The position numbers were made by a program, and so were the translations under genes. From Rhodovulum bhavnagarense (GTDB lineage: Bacteria > Pseudomonadota > Alphaproteobacteria > Rhodobacterales > Rhodobacteraceae), in contig NZ_SLXU01000012.1 in the NCBI RefSeq assembly GCF_004343505.1, positions 27,345-91,344 of the forward strand: a DNA stretch of 64,000 nt. The letters run 5' to 3'. Positions 18,406 through 27,539 of the stretch are shown here, in pieces (positions within the stretch are counted from its first letter, which is position 1; the number at the start of each line of letters is the position of its first letter). A model generated the notes under the pieces. It searched no databases and was not told the origin of the DNA. It saw only the letters and a program-made list of their open reading frames with translations.

Positions 18406-21400
18406 ATGAATTTATCAACAAAGCTTTCCGAGGTTTCCGCCCCTGACGCCAGGAGAGGCGATCTAATCGCTCGCGTCGTCTGGGGGATTGTGCTGAGCGC
18501 CGTAGACAACGCGGCGGCTGGGCAGCGTGTCACCTTCATGCTCGCTGGTTTGAAGGCCGAGGCGCTTGAGGGGATCGCTCGCAACAAGCCTGAAGATTTA
18601 CATGGCAGGAGCGTCCTTCTGAAGATGAACCCCAAGGCCGCACCGGGTATGCAGGTCGATGAGGATTATCTGTCCGAGGAATCCGCTGTCCATTGGCGCC
18701 ACAATGATGCCGCCGAAGTCATCGTCTTCGCGCCGCCTGACGCCGAACGTGAGGGCATCGGCGCCGGACTTGGCCCGATCTCCCGCATCGACGAACCCAG
18801 AATAATTGACCAAATCCCAGCATGGGTCGCGGAACTGAGAGAGACAGGAGAGGCGAACAGCTACCTTCGGGCCGCACTCGAAGGACTCCGCGACGCACGG
18901 GAAGTGTGCCTCGACCTTCAAATGTGGGTCGATTTCATATGTGCCATAGTCGATCAGGCTTTTGCCTATAAAGTCGATGTTCGCATCAGGAATGCGATGC
19001 CGGCTCTACGGATTCCAAAAGACGGCATCGTCAAGCTTCCAGCCTTCAAGCCGGAAGGTAACCCGAAGGCGCGTGCGCGGGACTTCTCTGCAGCATTTCG
19101 CGATGCCCGCCTCGAGGCCGGGGTCTACGCCACTCTCATGACGCCCAAGCACGAGCGCGTTGATGTCGTAGCTGTGCGTGCACGGGTGGACGAGTTCCAG
19201 CATGACAACGAGCCTGAGGTGATTGAGGCTCTCGACGCTGTTCGAGCTCTCTTGGACGACGCAGATATGATCCTTCCTGGCGGGTGGCGGCCAAGCCAGG
19301 AAGCGTTCTGCCGCAAGGTTTCCTGGGAACGCGTCGGGGCCAGCGTGTTTGGGGGCAAGCGGAGTTCCTCTACGGAAAGCCTCGGCAAGCGCACCCTGCG
19401 CTTCATCGAAGGCAACTACGGCCACGATGTCACCAAAGAAGATCGGGACCTTCTCGACAGCCTGACCAACACCACACCACGCGAGCCACGCGACGTCGAA
19501 GTGGAGTTCTTTAATCGTTGGCAGGAGCGCCTGGGCCGTGACGTCAAGCTCTTCAAGCCTTGGCAGAAGCGACTGTTTTCAAAGGAGGTCATTGGGCACG
19601 ATCTTTTGTCTGCCTTTGCCGAGGGTTTCGAGGCACTCATAATTGCAGGCGACGCGGCGCTGGTGGACATGACTGAGCCGCGGGTCCTCGTTCGTGCCAC
19701 ACAGCACGACAAGGCCCTCTTCTGGGAGGGGCTTGATCCAGATATTCATCGGCTGTTCAACTTTGAGCTGAGGGCCTTGAAGGCGCTCTTCGGGCCAAAT
19801 GTAGTTTGGGACTTGGCCGCAGCCGAGAAGTACCAGGGTACCGGGGATGCCGGCGGCAACGAAGCGCGGAAGATCGACCTTGAACTGTATCTGGTAGAGG
19901 CCGAGGATTTGACCGACCTGGGCGGTCTTCGCAATCCCCCCAAGCAGGCACCCCGGGTCAAGACGACGTGGCAACCCGGAAAGTCACCCAAGGATGAACC
20001 TATCAGCCTCGCCCTGATCGAGGATCTCGACGCCCTAGCCAAGGCGGCCGAGGCGGGCGACAGCGTGTTCCGACCGCTGAACTTCGCGCCGCGCTCGAGC
20101 GGGGAGAACACGCGCCTCTCCTCTACGAGCCTATACGACCGGTATTCCTTCAGCGATGTAGCCCAAGGCCAGCAGGGACGCACCTTCGATTTGGTTGTCC
20201 GGCCACAGGAGGATCTGCTTGGAGATCTTCGTTCACGGCTGCAAGAGCTTGAACGTAACCGAACACTGGACAGCGAAACCGCGACGGCCGTGATGGCGGC
20301 CACCGAAGCCTTCGACATTTCGTATCGTAGGGCGGTGAAGCAATTGTCGGAGAACCCGGGTGCGGCCTTCGCATCGAGCATCCTCGAAGAGCAGGCCGAG
20401 GCCTATGGAATCCTATGCCGCACATGTCGTTTGCCCGCGACCACGGGCCGGGCGGGACGGGATATTCGTGCGCTTGTCGCCGGTATCGGCGTGGTGGCCT
20501 CCGACGGTGCCGATTATATGGCTATTCTGGCCGCTTGGCACCCCCTTCGGTTGGCCGAGCGGCGAGCGAAGATAATTGAGCTTTCCTCTTTTGTGGAGGC
20601 CGTACTGACGTCCGGCCCGGCCCGCAGCGCCGATCTCTCCGGTGCCTTTCAAGAGCGGAGGCTCGCTCGCTCCCGCTGGGTTTTTCCCGAGGTCGTTTTT
20701 GCTCGCGAAATGACGATGATCGCGGTCGAGGATCTTGGCGGTTACAGCCTGATGGTTCCTGCAGACTGCGTAGCCCGCAACCAAGAGGCGCTCGAAGCTT
20801 CCGCGCCATCGGCTGCAGTGAAGTTCATGGAGGGCGTCGACCAGTACCTCGAGGTTCACCCCCATGAGGCTACCAACCTTTCGGCGGCAATCTTCGACTC
20901 GGAAAGCCAGACTCTGCCGCGCGAGGTTGCGCGGGAGATGGCCAAGCGTCTGCAACGGAGGTCAGACCTGCGCTGCGACCTCGTAATCACGCACCGTGAT
21001 CAGGATCGCATGCGCAAAATATATCGAAATCAAAACCTCCGCTTGGGAGCAGAGAATATTAGCGAGACGGCGCGCGGGTTTCTGTCGAGGCTGCGGGTCG
21101 ATGTGCGCTCAAACCGTGCCGCGGAAGGCGTGGATAGTGAGGTGCGGGAACTCGATTTGGTCTTCCTACACGATGTCATCAGCCACCATGCCGATCCGGT
21201 CTGGGTGGAGGAGGCTGGCGGCTCACAGGATCTTCCCGCCCCCTTTGATCCCGGCATGGCTCGGCGACCTCGGCGCCGGATGACTGAGACCGATGCTTCA
21301 GGCGTGGGAATCTACCTCACACTACCGAGGCCGCCTCGCGCTGTAGGGCAGTACCAGGACCTACTCTACGAACTGGCGAAAGGCTTCTTGCCTGGCGGGT

Positions 21401-23835
21401 TTCACGGGGTGCTCATCCGGCAGGCACAATTTGCTGACGCCAAGGTGGTCGATCTGATCCGTCGTGCACACCAATTGGCAGAATGGGTGATCACCTATGA
21501 TAAGGTGGCCAGCCGAACCCTGTTCGAGCGCAGCGGCGTTCAGATTATCAGCGACATCTCGGTCCCGGGGGCGGACGGCCGGGTGATCGTAAGCGCTGGC
21601 AAGGTGGATGATCGGCTTAAGCGAAACGTCCGCGATGATCTCATCGATGCTTGCGGCATCACAGCGCCGGATGCGGAGAAGCTCGCGGGGGTAGTCATCC
21701 GCGACGTGCTGCGGATCTCGGGCCAGAAGGTCCTATCGGCGGCCCGATACACCAACGCCTCACGTGAAATGATCGGCCTCGCCGTGATGCGCGCTTGGAT
21801 GGAGGGTGCGCTGAAGAGCACAGTGGATGACGACCCAATCTGGATCTCTCTCGACGATTACCGTGGCTGGTTCATGTCCGAGAAGGGGCGGGTTGCCGAT
21901 GCCATCGCCGTCACTATCGATTATGACAATGCGAAGTTCCGAGTGTTCCTGCAGGTGGGCGAAGCAAAGTTTGTTGAGAAAACGTCCGAACTAGCCACGA
22001 TCCGGGAAGCGCAACAGCAGGTCCAGGACACAGTGGACCGTCTTGTCCGTCTGTTCATCGACAACGATGACGCCATCTCGCGGGCGGCGGCCTGCGCAAG
22101 ATTGGCCGATCTCCTCGTTAATCGGGACGGGGTGACGGAGCGGCTTCCCAATCCCGTCCAACGTGCCGCGTTCTTCAACGCCTTGAGCACAGGCGAAGTA
22201 TCGTTTCATATAAGTGGCGAAGCCGTGGTGTGCATGCACGACGATCATGGTCCGGTCTGGCGGTGCGAGGCGGATCCGGATCGACCATTTCTTCGCCACC
22301 ATGTTCTAACCACCCCGGCTATTCGTCAGACACTGCAGCACACTGTGGGCGGAGAGGTTCCTCAGCGCGAAGGTCTCGGCGACATCGACTGGTATTGTGA
22401 AGGCGATGCCCCGAAGCCTAGCCTGAAACCGCTTGCGGACACCACTGTAGTTCTAGAGGAAGGCTCCACGGCCCCGGAGGAACTGTCGGACGAAAACCCG
22501 GAGGTGACGCGGAGTACGACGGAGACGGGTGGCTCCGCCGATACTACCGGTGCGGAACCGGTTGAAGCACAAGAAGATGCAGCAAATGCGGAGCCGGTGC
22601 CAGAGCCGCCGCGTTTCCTACCGCCTCCAGTCTTCGAAGTCCTACGCGATATGGCGGCAACCGAGGGCGGAGCGATCACCGATGCTGATTCCCTCGCTTG
22701 GGCCGATCGAATGGCGATGGAAACCCAGCGTGCACTAAGCCATTTTGGCATGCAGGCCGAGTTTGCGGACCCCAAGCCGAGGCTAACGCCCAACGGCGCG
22801 CTAATCGCTTTCCGCGGCCATCCCTCGCTGACTGTCGACAAGATCGAGAAGCGCACAAGCGAATTGCTGACGACATATGGCATCGAGGTTGCAGATGTAC
22901 GGCCCGGACGCGGCCGTATCTCAGTCTTCGTAACGCGGGAGACGAGGGCTCGCGTACCGCTTGCCTCGACCTGGCTAAGTGCCCACTGGCCTGATCGTGA
23001 CCCCGGCCAGGCCACCTCCTTCATCCTCGGAGCGCGTGAAGATGAGGACCGGTTGTTGTATTTGAACCTTTCCGAGTCCTTCGCTGGGTACGACGCGCAC
23101 GGTCCGCACACTCTGATCGCGGGTGAGACCGGCAGCGGTAAGGGGATCCTGACGCAAGGGATTCTGCTGCAGCTCATTGCCTTCAACGATCCCGAAAAAG
23201 CCGAGCTGATCGTGGTTGACCCGAAGAAGGGAGTGGACTTCACTTGGTTGGAAGGCGCTCCGCAGATGAAGGTGCCGATTGTCACCGAGGTGAGCGACGC
23301 GCAGACGATCCTCCAAGATCTCGTGGTCCAGATGGACGCCCGCTACGACAAATTCGCCGCAGTCGGTGCTGCCAACATCACGGAATACAACCGCAAAGTC
23401 ACGCCTCAGCAGCGGATGTCACGGATCTTTCTGGTGCATGATGAGCTAGGCGCATGGATGGCACAGGAGAAGGAGTATCAGGAAGTCGTACTCTCCTCCG
23501 TGGCCAATCTCGGAATGAAGGCGCGTGCAGCGGGTATTCACCTGACCTTGATCACACAGCGCGCCGACGCGGAGGCTGTACCAGGGCGGCTTAGGGACAA
23601 CATGGGTAACCGCCTTTGCCTGAAGGTGCAGAATAGTACTGGCTCACGGATGGTTCTCGGGGTCGGCGGCGCCGAAAAGCTCTTGGGCAAGGGTCATCTC
23701 GCCTGCGTTCTTGCTAATCAGCAGCTACCACCAGGGCAGAACTTCTTCGTGGTGCAGGTGCCCTTCGCCGAAACAGAGGATATGCATCGGCTTGCCGCCG
23801 CCGCAAAGAGTTATTGGGCATCCCGACTCAGCTAA
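18406..23835 (+). CDS. sspH: Giant FtsK/HerA-type ATPase, SspH/DptH-like
   Basis: The protein has 1809 residues. The C-terminal 350 residues form an FtsK/HerA motor: Walker A 'GETGSGKG' at 1573-1580, 'VVDPKKGVDF' about 30 residues later and a Walker B-like 'IFLVHDELGAW' near 1675. A low-complexity acidic, proline-rich linker (around residues 1350-1410) separates this from a long N-terminal half without recognisable motifs. This layout and size match DptH, the translocating subunit of phosphorothioate-dependent restriction. It begins one base after sspG. No known nuclease motif could be assigned by eye; the cutting activity may lie in the undefined N-terminal part. Confidence 0.85.
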   Translation: MNLSTKLSEVSAPDARRGDLIARVVWGIVLSAVDNAAAGQRVTFMLAGLKAEALEGIARNKPEDLHGRSVLLKMNPKAAPGMQVDEDYLSEESAVHWRHNDAAEVIVFAPPDAEREGIGAGLGPISRIDEPRIIDQIPAWVAELRETGEANSYLRAALEGLRDAREVCLDLQMWVDFICAIVDQAFAYKVDVRIRNAMPALRIPKDGIVKLPAFKPEGNPKARARDFSAAFRDARLEAGVYATLMTPKHERVDVVAVRARVDEFQHDNEPEVIEALDAVRALLDDADMILPGGWRPSQEAFCRKVSWERVGASVFGGKRSSSTESLGKRTLRFIEGNYGHDVTKEDRDLLDSLTNTTPREPRDVEVEFFNRWQERLGRDVKLFKPWQKRLFSKEVIGHDLLSAFAEGFEALIIAGDAALVDMTEPRVLVRATQHDKALFWEGLDPDIHRLFNFELRALKALFGPNVVWDLAAAEKYQGTGDAGGNEARKIDLELYLVEAEDLTDLGGLRNPPKQAPRVKTTWQPGKSPKDEPISLALIEDLDALAKAAEAGDSVFRPLNFAPRSSGENTRLSSTSLYDRYSFSDVAQGQQGRTFDLVVRPQEDLLGDLRSRLQELERNRTLDSETATAVMAATEAFDISYRRAVKQLSENPGAAFASSILEEQAEAYGILCRTCRLPATTGRAGRDIRALVAGIGVVASDGADYMAILAAWHPLRLAERRAKIIELSSFVEAVLTSGPARSADLSGAFQERRLARSRWVFPEVVFAREMTMIAVEDLGGYSLMVPADCVARNQEALEASAPSAAVKFMEGVDQYLEVHPHEATNLSAAIFDSESQTLPREVAREMAKRLQRRSDLRCDLVITHRDQDRMRKIYRNQNLRLGAENISETARGFLSRLRVDVRSNRAAEGVDSEVRELDLVFLHDVISHHADPVWVEEAGGSQDLPAPFDPGMARRPRRRMTETDASGVGIYLTLPRPPRAVGQYQDLLYELAKGFLPGGFHGVLIRQAQFADAKVVDLIRRAHQLAEWVITYDKVASRTLFERSGVQIISDISVPGADGRVIVSAGKVDDRLKRNVRDDLIDACGITAPDAEKLAGVVIRDVLRISGQKVLSAARYTNASREMIGLAVMRAWMEGALKSTVDDDPIWISLDDYRGWFMSEKGRVADAIAVTIDYDNAKFRVFLQVGEAKFVEKTSELATIREAQQQVQDTVDRLVRLFIDNDDAISRAAACARLADLLVNRDGVTERLPNPVQRAAFFNALSTGEVSFHISGEAVVCMHDDHGPVWRCEADPDRPFLRHHVLTTPAIRQTLQHTVGGEVPQREGLGDIDWYCEGDAPKPSLKPLADTTVVLEEGSTAPEELSDENPEVTRSTTETGGSADTTGAEPVEAQEDAANAEPVPEPPRFLPPPVFEVLRDMAATEGGAITDADSLAWADRMAMETQRALSHFGMQAEFADPKPRLTPNGALIAFRGHPSLTVDKIEKRTSELLTTYGIEVADVRPGRGRISVFVTRETRARVPLASTWLSAHWPDRDPGQATSFILGAREDEDRLLYLNLSESFAGYDAHGPHTLIAGETGSGKGILTQGILLQLIAFNDPEKAELIVVDPKKGVDFTWLEGAPQMKVPIVTEVSDAQTILQDLVVQMDARYDKFAAVGAANITEYNRKVTPQQRMSRIFLVHDELGAWMAQEKEYQEVVLSSVANLGMKARAAGIHLTLITQRADAEAVPGRLRDNMGNRLCLKVQNSTGSRMVLGVGGAEKLLGKGHLACVLANQQLPPGQNFFVVQVPFAETEDMHRLAAAAKSYWASRLS

Positions 23836-23879
23836 TAATCGCTTGGCGCCCGGTGTCGCACCGAGCGAGAGGGTCATGA

Positions 23880-24395
23880 ATGGAGATAGATGGGTCTAGC
23901 ATAGGGAAGCGGGTTGGCGGTGCGCTCTATGTGCACCAATCTGCTATGGACTGTCTTCTTCTGGAACAGTCGAGGCCGATCGCTGCCGCTGCCGAGCACG
24001 TTCCAAAGGGCAACTGGAACGTGGCGAAGATTGATCTGGCGGATTACCGCGCCGTATCACTTCTGAACTACGAGGATTTCGCGGAGCACGCCTTTCCTGC
24101 GCTGCGCCAAAGCCACCGTGTCGATCTTGGGACTGGAGTGGTGACCGTCCGTCGCTACCAGACTAATCCGCCGATCCTCCATCGCAAGGAACTACTGCTG
24201 GCTCCCGACGCCCCCGGACGCGATGTCTATTTGGCGCTGACGCGGGAGCTTGAGCGGCGAGGCCTCTTCGTTGACATGACGCGGCGTGGGCGGCAACACG
24301 CCTGGGAGGCGGCGTTGGCCGAAGCAGGAATCGAGGTGCGCGATCACCGCGTCGTTGCCTCCCGGACCACCCGAGGTAGTTTCGATGACTGCTGA
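23880..24395 (+). CDS. Stand-alone C-terminal-type domain of PT-associated methyltransferase
   Basis: The protein has 171 residues, with GAGAGGG six bases before the ATG. It resembles the C-terminal domain normally fused to DNA phosphorothioation-associated methyltransferases: 'ALYVHQSAMDCL', 'YRAVSLLNYEDFAEHAFPAL', 'VDLGTGVVTV' and the conserved 'NPPILHRKE'. The following methyltransferase carries its own diverged copy. It overlaps that gene by 11 bases in a different frame, so the two are coupled. It lies 44 bases after sspH. It may be a separate DNA-recognition subunit, or one half of a former fusion that was duplicated or rearranged. Confidence 0.7.
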   Translation: MEIDGSSIGKRVGGALYVHQSAMDCLLLEQSRPIAAAAEHVPKGNWNVAKIDLADYRAVSLLNYEDFAEHAFPALRQSHRVDLGTGVVTVRRYQTNPPILHRKELLLAPDAPGRDVYLALTRELERRGLFVDMTRRGRQHAWEAALAEAGIEVRDHRVVASRTTRGSFDDC

Positions 24396-25890
24396 GGGAG
24401 CGGATAGCCCATTTGGTGGCGTGATGCCACCCGTCGCCAGACACAGGACAGCGATTGGACGGAACAGCCTGTCCGCTCCGATGGCCGCGCTCAACGCTGC
24501 GGGGCTTCTAGAGGACGGAATCAGCGTTCTCGACTACGGCTGCGGCCGCGGCGACGACGTGCGCGCGCTCAGGGCCGCCGGGATTGATGCAGTCGGCTGG
24601 GATCCTCACTTCGCGCCAGATCGAAGTGTGCTCGCGCCGCGGGATATCGTTAACCTCGGCTTCGTCCTCAATGTGGTTGAAGACCCAGCCGAACGGTGCG
24701 ACGTACTGCGCAAAGCATTCGATCTTGCCGAGCGTTGCTTGGCCGTTGCAGTCATGTTGGTCGGCAAGGGCGATGTTTCAGGCCACCGGCCGCATGGCGA
24801 TGGCTTCCTTTCCTCTCGTGGCACCTTCCAGCGCTACTACACTCAGGTGGAACTGCGGAGCCTTCTGCTCGAAACGCTGGATATGACGCCCATAGCAGCT
24901 GGTCCGGGCATCTTCTTTGTGTTCCGTGATGAAGAGCTCGAACAACGCGTTCTATCGCGCCGACAGATGGGAGTGGGGGGGTGTCGACCGATCCTGTCGG
25001 TGCCCCGCCAGCCGTCGAACCTAGCGTCAGGGCCGTCCTGTCGCCAAGAAGTACTCGCTTCGGTAAGGAACGATCTCATAGACCTTTTGCTGACGATGGG
25101 CCGCGTCCCTCATGCAGATGAAATACCCCCAGATCTGCAAATGCGCTTAGCGGACGGGCGCTTGTCGATAAAAGCGGCGATAGCCGATGCGCTATCGGCC
25201 ATCCCGATAGACGAAATGGCTACCGCCACTGCTGATCGCGCCGACAAAGTCGGTCGCTTCTTTGCCCTCGGCGCCTTCTCCGGTCGTGCCCCGTACCGTC
25301 GGCTATCGCCTGATTTGCAACGCGATATCCGTGCGTTCTTCGGCTCGCTATCCGCGGCAGAGGGGGTCGGCCGACGCATGCTCTTTGACGCCGGCGATAT
25401 GGCTGCCCTTGCGGAGGAGGCGCACGCCCATGCAATTGCCGGCGTTGGGCACCTGTCAGGCGACAAATACCAGGTCCACGCCCGCGACCTGCCAAAGCTG
25501 ACACCGCGACTGCGCACATACATCGGCATCGCACAAACACTTGCGGGCACTCTGGACGGCACCACGATATATCGCGTCCACCTCGCGTCTCGGAAGCTGA
25601 CAGCACTCCTTTACCCGGACTTCGCCACCAGCGCTCTGCCAAGGCTTTCGGAGCGCACAAAGGTTGACTTGCGTACGGGTGAAGTGTCCATTTTTAATCA
25701 CCAGTCTGACGGACGAGTTACCGTTCTAATGGAAAAGTCGGTATACATGATTGAGGAAGATGAGAGGTACGTTGATCAGGTAAAGTTCGAGCTAGAACTT
25801 CGGCATCTATTTCGAGATTCAATCTCAAATATACCATTCAATGAGGTGGCCCACGCAATTATTAAGGCCGGTTTGAAACTACCGTATTGA
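24385..25890 (+). CDS. DNA phosphorothioation-associated putative methyltransferase
   Basis: The protein has 501 residues from the ATG inside the end of the previous gene. An S-adenosylmethionine fold begins at 'VLDYGCGRGDDV' (48-59), followed by 'WDPHFAPD' and 'NLGFVLNVVEDPAER', all typical of the methyltransferase found with dnd genes. A central helical part ends in 'LSPDLQRDIRAFFGS'. From about residue 355 comes a copy of the domain seen in the preceding gene, but the expected NPPxLHRKE segment is replaced by an unrelated tail rich in charged residues. This is the last gene of the operon; no T-rich terminator follows. Its methylation target is not known. Confidence 0.85.
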   Translation: MTAEGADSPFGGVMPPVARHRTAIGRNSLSAPMAALNAAGLLEDGISVLDYGCGRGDDVRALRAAGIDAVGWDPHFAPDRSVLAPRDIVNLGFVLNVVEDPAERCDVLRKAFDLAERCLAVAVMLVGKGDVSGHRPHGDGFLSSRGTFQRYYTQVELRSLLLETLDMTPIAAGPGIFFVFRDEELEQRVLSRRQMGVGGCRPILSVPRQPSNLASGPSCRQEVLASVRNDLIDLLLTMGRVPHADEIPPDLQMRLADGRLSIKAAIADALSAIPIDEMATATADRADKVGRFFALGAFSGRAPYRRLSPDLQRDIRAFFGSLSAAEGVGRRMLFDAGDMAALAEEAHAHAIAGVGHLSGDKYQVHARDLPKLTPRLRTYIGIAQTLAGTLDGTTIYRVHLASRKLTALLYPDFATSALPRLSERTKVDLRTGEVSIFNHQSDGRVTVLMEKSVYMIEEDERYVDQVKFELELRHLFRDSISNIPFNEVAHAIIKAGLKLPY

Positions 25891-25984
25891 AAATCGGTAT
25901 AATATCATTTGCAGGGCTTCAGGCCTTGAGGTGATTGATTTAATGAAGCCTTCCGAATTTAAGCCCTTCAAAACTCATATTGAT

Positions 25985-27085
25985 TCAGATCGTCAGCCAA
26001 TACCGCGTATGCCGCCGCTCTCCGGTCCGGTTCAGCGCCCCCATTTCCACCAGATCCTGCAGGTCCCGGGTTGTGGTCGCACGCGATGTGCCGGTGATGG
26101 CGATGTAGTTTTCGGCGCTGAGGCCGCCTTTGAATCCGTCCGGCCCCTCGCGGAACATGCGCTCGATCACCTTGGCTTGTCGCTCGTTCAGCCGATCACG
26201 GAATTGGTCGTAGAATTTCGCCTTGGCGATGAAGAAGCCGACACGGTCAAGTGTCGTCTGTTGGGCCTTCAGAATGATCTCGGCGAACCAGAGCAGCCAG
26301 CCGGTGACGTCCAGTGTCTTCTGGTGGATCTCGAGCTGGTCGCAGTAGGCTTTTCGGTCCCGTTCGATCGTGTAGGCTAGCGCGATCAGGCTCGGATGGC
26401 CGATGTTCTGGGCAAGGGACTTTTCTGCCAAGGCGCGGCCGAGGCGACCATTGCCGTCCTCGAAGGGATGGATGCTTTCGAACCAGAGGTGCCCAAGCGC
26501 CGCGCGGGTCAGAGCCGGCAGGGGCGTTGGACCGTCTGGCGCCGTTCGGTTGAACCAGTCGACGAACACGTCCATCTCCCTTTGGACCTGCGCGGAGGGC
26601 GGCGCTTCGAAATGCACCGTCGGTCGGTCGATGCGACCAGAGACGATCTGCATCGCATCGGAATGCCGCCGATAGGCCCCGATGGTCTCGAGGCCGCGGT
26701 CATGGGACAGCAGCATCCCGTGCCAGCGGCTGAGGGTCTCGTGGGTTAGAGGCGCGGCGTGGGTCGAGTAGACGTCCACCATCATCTCCGCGACGCCCTG
26801 TTCGCGCGGCCTTGACGGTGCGCCGTCGGCGGTCAAGCCGAACTGACGGCGCAGGGAGGATTGCACGCTGGCCCTGTCCAGCACCTCGCCTTCGATGGCG
26901 CTCGTCCGCATCGCCTCTTCGCTCAGCAGCTCGATGCGCAGGCGGTCGCGCTCGTCGTCGGTCACATGGCGGACGGCGCCAAGGATCTCGCCGGATGACA
27001 GCAGGAACCGCCGTTCGAGAGGTTCGACGGCAATGCTGTCATAGCGGAAATTCGGCCAGTCAGGTTGCGTCCAGTTCCAGCGCAT
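25985..27085 (-). CDS. Fic-family AMP-transferase with self-inhibitory motif
   Basis: The protein has 366 residues. The N-terminal part ('MRWNWTQPDWPNFRYD') is the DUF4172-type domain. An inhibitory helix motif of the [ST]-x3-E-[GN] type, 'TSAIEG', occurs at 61-66. The catalytic Fic motif 'HPFEDGNGRLGR' is complete at 206-217. A winged-helix-like end ('GTSRATTTRDLQDLVEMGAL') follows. Fic enzymes transfer AMP from ATP to hydroxyl groups on target proteins; the glutamate of the inhibitory motif keeps class II/III members off until relieved. The gene converges on the ssp operon and has its own upstream region with a small palindrome over the ribosome site. The target is unknown. Confidence 0.92.
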   Translation of the reverse strand: MRWNWTQPDWPNFRYDSIAVEPLERRFLLSSGEILGAVRHVTDDERDRLRIELLSEEAMRTSAIEGEVLDRASVQSSLRRQFGLTADGAPSRPREQGVAEMMVDVYSTHAAPLTHETLSRWHGMLLSHDRGLETIGAYRRHSDAMQIVSGRIDRPTVHFEAPPSAQVQREMDVFVDWFNRTAPDGPTPLPALTRAALGHLWFESIHPFEDGNGRLGRALAEKSLAQNIGHPSLIALAYTIERDRKAYCDQLEIHQKTLDVTGWLLWFAEIILKAQQTTLDRVGFFIAKAKFYDQFRDRLNERQAKVIERMFREGPDGFKGGLSAENYIAITGTSRATTTRDLQDLVEMGALNRTGERRHTRYWLTI

Positions 27086-27089
27086 GAGC

Positions 27090-27108
27090 TATAGGTTCCT
27101 TTCCTATA
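27090..27108 (-). promoter_or_regulatory. Palindrome enclosing the fic ribosome-binding site
   Basis: On the minus strand TATAGG and CCTATA form a perfect six-base stem around an AAAGGAA loop, five bases ahead of the ATG. The loop is the likely Shine-Dalgarno sequence. The site could be an operator for the Fic protein's winged helix or a translational switch. Confidence 0.4.
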
Positions 27109-27223
27109 ACTCAAAATAGCGCCAAATTCTGATTTATGGAAGCGCGATCTATGCATCATGCCAGATGCTTGAACCGGCGGACACACCCGCAGGATCCCTC
27201 AAAGGGCTAGGCCTTTGCGCCTG

Positions 27224-27394
27224 TCAGGCGGCCTCGACCATCGGCTCGTAGCGCACGTCGGGCATGGCATCGTTGAGCCAGGCAGGTTGCAAGTCGCCAT
27301 TGTTCCATTGGTACAGGTAGCCCACCAGTGTGTCGGTCTTCTTGCAGAGGATGCGCATGATCGGTTCGGCCGTAAGCCGCGGTAAAATGGTCAC
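27224..27394 (-). CDS. Small conserved-looking protein, unknown function
   Basis: This is a 56-residue frame from a GTG start with AGGAG six bases upstream. The sequence includes 'MRILCKKTDTLVGYLYQWNN' followed by 'DLQPAWLNDAMPDVRYEPMV'. It has no signal peptide or known motif; aromatic and acidic residues are spread evenly, as in a small folded protein. The strong ribosome site and good codon pattern support it over the longer reading frame that overlaps it. It is separated from neighbours by more than 130 bases on both sides, so it is probably transcribed alone. Confidence 0.6.
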   Translation of the reverse strand: MTILPRLTAEPIMRILCKKTDTLVGYLYQWNNGDLQPAWLNDAMPDVRYEPMVEAA

Positions 27395-27539
27395 GATGTG
27401 CTCCTCTCAAACTGACCTCAGGACTTGTTAACAACGAGGCCGCAATATCGTTTTGAACGTCTTAGGGATGGGTTTCTGCAACTGCAAGATGAAGTCGGCG
27501 GCCTCGGCAAGAACCCACCGACAAAAGGACAAGTTGTCT

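Noticed and set aside
24286..24384. Longer N-terminus for the methyltransferase
   Set aside because: The extra 33 codons lie wholly within the preceding gene and read like shifted-frame sequence; the ATG at 24385 gives the normal family start.
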